A stretch of 7,077 nucleotides of DNA from an uncultured Collinsella sp. (GTDB taxonomy: Bacteria; Actinomycetota; Coriobacteriia; Coriobacteriales; Coriobacteriaceae). A model generated the notes under the pieces. That model worked only from the letters and a program-made list of their open reading frames with translations. It made no database searches and was not told the origin of the DNA. A program made the position numbers and the translations under genes. Numbering within the stretch: position 1 is the first letter of the stretch; each line of letters begins with the position of its first letter. Location: contig CAJJYO010000085.1 of NCBI GenBank assembly GCA_905197385.1, forward strand, positions 1 to 7,077, in the 5' to 3' direction. Below are positions 4,829 through 7,077 of the stretch, one piece after another.

Positions 4829-7077
4829 ACTCGGTACGGGCAACCTGGTCGATGCGGTAACCCTCGATCTGGTCGCCGGGCTTGATGTCCTGGAAGTTCT
4901 CCAGGCCAATGCCGCCCTCGGAACCACTCTTGAGGCTCTTGGCCTCATCCTTGTAGTGGCGCATCGAGGCGATCTTGCCGTTGAAGACCACGATGCCGTC
5001 GCGCACCAGGCGCACGGAATCGGTCGCGGCGATCTCGCCCTCCTCGACGCGGACACCGGCGGCGATGCCGACTTTGGGCACCTTGAAGGTGTCCAGGACG
5101 GTCGCGGTACCCGTGGAGACCTCGACCTCGGTGGGCTTGAGCATGCCGATACGGGCAGCGTCGAGCTCCTCGAGGCACTTATAGATAACGTCGTAGCAAC
5201 GGATCTCGACGCCCTCGCGCTCGGCGGCGGAGCGGGCCTTGCCGTCGGGACGCACGCCAAAGCCGATGATGATGGCGTTGGAGGCGTCGGCCAGGACGAC
5301 GTCGGTCTCGTTGATGGCACCGACGGCGGAGTGGATCGTGTTGATGCGGACCTCGGACTGATCCATCTTGTCGAGCGAGTCCTGAAGGGCCTCGATGGAA
5401 CCCTGGACGTCGGCCTTGATGATCAGGTTGAGCTCCTTGACCTCGGCGTCGGCGATGGTCTCGAAGAGGTTCTCGAGCGTGACGTGCTTCACGCGGCTCT
5501 GCTCCTCGATACGGGCCTTGAGCGAACGCTCATCGGCCAGGGCGCGAGCCTCGCGCTCGTCCTCGAACACACGGAACTCGTCGCCGGCGTTGGGCACGGA
5601 CTGCAGGCCCAGGATCTCAACTGCGTCGGAGGGGCCGGCCTCAGTGACGGCGTTGCCCTTGGGATCAAGCATGGCGCGGACGCGGCCATAGGTAAGGCCG
5701 GCGACCAGCGTATCGCCCACGTGCAGGGTACCGCGGGTCACGAGAACCGTGGCAACCGAACCACGGCCCTTGTCGAGCTTAGCCTCGAGGACGTTACCGG
5801 AGGCAAAGGTGTCGGGGTTGGCCTTGAGCTCGAGCACGTCGGCCTGGAGCAGCACAGTCTCGAGCAGGTCGTCGATACCGATCTTCTGCTTGGCCGAGAT
5901 GTTGACGAACATGTTCTGTCCGCCCCACTCCTCGGGGATGATGCCGTACTCGGTGAGCTCCTGGCGCACGCGGTCGGGGTTGGCGCCCGGCTTATCGATC
6001 TTGTTGACGGCGACGACGATGGGTACGCCGGCGGCCTTAGCGTGGTTGATCGACTCGATGGTCTGAGGCATGACGCCGTCGTCGGCGGCGACGATCAGGA
6101 TGACGATGTCGGTCACCTTGGCACCGCGGGCACGCATGGCCGTAAAGGTGGCGTGGCCCGGGGTATCGATGAAGGTGATCTTGCGGTCGTTGATCATGAC
6201 CTGCGAAGCGCCGATGGCCTGGGTAATGCCGCCCGCCTCGCCGGCAGCGACGCCGGTGGGACGGATGGCGTCGAGCAGGCTCGTCTTGCCGTGGTCGACG
6301 TGACCCATGACGGTGACGACCGGAGCGCGCGGCTTAAGGTCGGCAGGATCGTCGTAGAACGAGAAGGTATTCTCCTCCTCGGGGGTGATGATCTTGATCT
6401 GACGGCCCAAGTCGTCGGCAACGAGCTCGACGAGGTCGTCGGACATGGACTGCGTCATGGTGAGCGGCGTGCCCAGCAGGAACAGGCGCTTGATGATGTC
6501 GTTGGCCGGAACGTCGAGCGCCTCGGCGAGCTCCTGGACGGTAACGCCCTGGGAGACCTTGATGGCGTCAAGCTCCTCGGGGTTCACGCCCTGGGCCAGC
6601 GCCTCCTCAATCTTGCGCTCCTCCTGAGCCTTGGCAGCCTCGCGCTCGCGCTTCTCCTTGCGCTTCTTGCGGCGACCGGTGGACTCGCGAGAGGCCTCCT
6701 CGACGGCGGCGCGGGCTTCCTCGAGCACCTTCTCGCGGCTGTACTCCTCGGCCTCACGCGCCATGCGGCTGTAGTGGTCCTCATCGTTGCCGTGACCGCC
6801 CTTGCGCTTCTTGCCCTTGCCCTGCTTATCGGGGTTGGGGAAGTCCATGCCGGCAGCGACGTTGTTGCTGGCGTTGGTGCGATGGCTGTGCGGACGGCTC
6901 TCGGAGGCGTTGCGATCGGAGTTGTTGTCGGAGGCGTTGCGATCGTTACGACGGCCACCGCGACGGTCGTTGTTGCCGCCACGACGGTTGCCGCGCTCGG
7001 AGGCGCGCTCGGCCTTGGCCTTCTCCTCGGCCTTGCGCTGCTCCACCAGCTCCCGGGCCATGCGCTCGTCAGCCACG
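4827..7077 (-). CDS. infB: Translation initiation factor IF2 (partial, 5' end beyond window)
   Basis: IF2 is the GTPase that brings initiator fMet-tRNA to the 30S subunit and promotes subunit joining. About 750 codons are present; the frame is open at the right edge. The GTG at 7076 is probably an internal Val codon, since actinobacterial IF2 proteins are usually longer. Counting from that codon, residues 1-165 are charged and of low complexity, with an Arg/Gly/Asn-rich part ([16 protein letters not shown]), a duplicated DRNAS segment and a Lys/Glu-rich probable helix. An IF2_N-type helical motif is at 178-202 ([20 protein letters not shown]). The GTPase domain has G1 GHVDHGKT (258-265), G2 GGITQAIG (282-289), G3 DTPGH (304-308), G4 NKID (358-361) and G5 SAK (394-396), all intact. 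Beta-barrel domain II, domain III ([15 protein letters not shown]) and the initiator-tRNA-binding C-terminal barrel follow to a TAG at 4829-4827. rbfA begins 11 bases downstream. Confidence 0.98.
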   Translation of the reverse strand, partial: VADERMARELVEQRKAEEKAKAERASERGNRRGGNNDRRGGRRNDRNASDNNSDRNASESRPHSHRTNASNNVAAGMDFPNPDKQGKGKKRKGGHGNDEDHYSRMAREAEEYSREKVLEEARAAVEEASRESTGRRKKRKEKREREAAKAQEERKIEEALAQGVNPEELDAIKVSQGVTVQELAEALDVPANDIIKRLFLLGTPLTMTQSMSDDLVELVADDLGRQIKIITPEEENTFSFYDDPADLKPRAPVVTVMGHVDHGKTSLLDAIRPTGVAAGEAGGITQAIGASQVMINDRKITFIDTPGHATFTAMRARGAKVTDIVILIVAADDGVMPQTIESINHAKAAGVPIVVAVNKIDKPGANPDRVRQELTEYGIIPEEWGGQNMFVNISAKQKIGIDDLLETVLLQADVLELKANPDTFASGNVLEAKLDKGRGSVATVLVTRGTLHVGDTLVAGLTYGRVRAMLDPKGNAVTEAGPSDAVEILGLQSVPNAGDEFRVFEDEREARALADERSLKARIEEQSRVKHVTLENLFETIADAEVKELNLIIKADVQGSIEALQDSLDKMDQSEVRINTIHSAVGAINETDVVLADASNAIIIGFGVRPDGKARSAAEREGVEIRCYDVIYKCLEELDAARIGMLKPTEVEVSTGTATVLDTFKVPKVGIAAGVRVEEGEIAATDSVRLVRDGIVVFNGKIASMRHYKDEAKSLKSGSEGGIGLENFQDIKPGDQIEGYRIDQVARTE
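6901..6945 (-). repeat. 27-base-period direct repeat in the IF2 N-terminal region
   Basis: The 18-base unit CGATCGCAACGCCTCCGA (minus strand) occurs exactly at 6928-6945 and 6901-6918. Each copy encodes Asp-Arg-Asn-Ala-Ser, and a looser Asn-Ala-Ser-Asn-Asn echo follows downstream. The period of 27 keeps the frame, consistent with an in-frame duplication in a disordered segment. Confidence 0.8.

Larger units (their letters stand above)
1..7077 (-). other. Probable single operon infB-rbfA-nrnA-truB-ribF-dnaG
   Basis: All six genes run in the same direction with spacings of +11, 0, +15, -4 and -8 bases. No gap is large enough for an ordinary promoter plus leader, and no hairpin followed by a U-run was seen between genes. 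A single transcript is therefore inferred, with its promoter upstream of the window. Internal promoters inside coding sequence cannot be excluded by eye. Confidence 0.75.

Noticed and set aside
2344..4860. 838-residue open frame on the plus strand, antisense to truB, nrnA and rbfA
   Set aside because: Its product is of skewed Arg/Ala/Gly/His composition with no recognisable domain, it spans three well-supported minus-strand genes, and long antisense frames are expected in GC-rich coding DNA.
4889..4905. 6-bp perfect hairpin near the 3' end of infB
   Set aside because: It is short, lies inside conserved coding sequence and is not followed by a U-run; a chance match is likely.
7074..7076. GTG at the right edge as the start of infB
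   Set aside because: The frame is open to the window edge, no ribosome binding site is visible, and family members normally carry a longer N-terminal region, so it is treated as an internal Val codon.

Overview
The window is a densely packed, high-GC stretch of bacterial chromosome with six protein genes, all on the minus strand and almost without intergenic DNA. Read in the direction of transcription (right to left) they are infB (partial at its 5' end), rbfA, a DHH/DHHA1 phosphoesterase (nrnA/cnpB type), truB, ribF and dnaG (partial at its 3' end). No RNA gene, mobile element, CRISPR array, convincing promoter or terminator was found. No stretch of 300 bases lacks a gene; the longest gap between genes is 15 bases.

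The GC-rich codon use, the infB-rbfA-DHH-truB-ribF order and the character of the proteins suggest an actinobacterial-type organism. My best guess is the class Coriobacteriia, perhaps Collinsella or a relative. This is an inference from sequence character, not a database match.

Layout, right to left. At 7077-4827 is translation initiation factor IF2, with a disordered, charged, Arg/Gly/Asn-rich N-terminal region followed by the GTPase and C-terminal domains. At 4815-4414 is the ribosome maturation factor RbfA, 11 bases after infB. At 4413-3370 is the DHH phosphoesterase, whose ATG directly follows the rbfA stop codon. At 3354-2422 is the tRNA pseudouridine-55 synthase TruB, 15 bases downstream. 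At 2425-1418 is the bifunctional riboflavin kinase/FAD synthetase RibF, joined to truB by an ATGA overlap. At 1425-1 is DNA primase DnaG, which starts with GTG inside the last codons of ribF (8-base overlap) behind a strong Shine-Dalgarno sequence.

The first five genes are the classic translation and RNA-processing operon: initiation factor, 30S maturation, nanoRNA or cyclic-nucleotide turnover, tRNA modification and flavin cofactor synthesis. The unusual part is the direct coupling of the replication primase to the end of this operon. Other points of note are a perfect 13-bp hairpin early in the DHH gene with a competing copy of one arm beside that gene's ribosome binding site, non-consensus residues in the FAD-synthetase motifs of RibF and in one TruB motif, and short in-frame tandem repeats in the IF2 N-terminus and the DnaG linker. 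I see no previously undescribed biological system here; the window is mostly conserved core genome.
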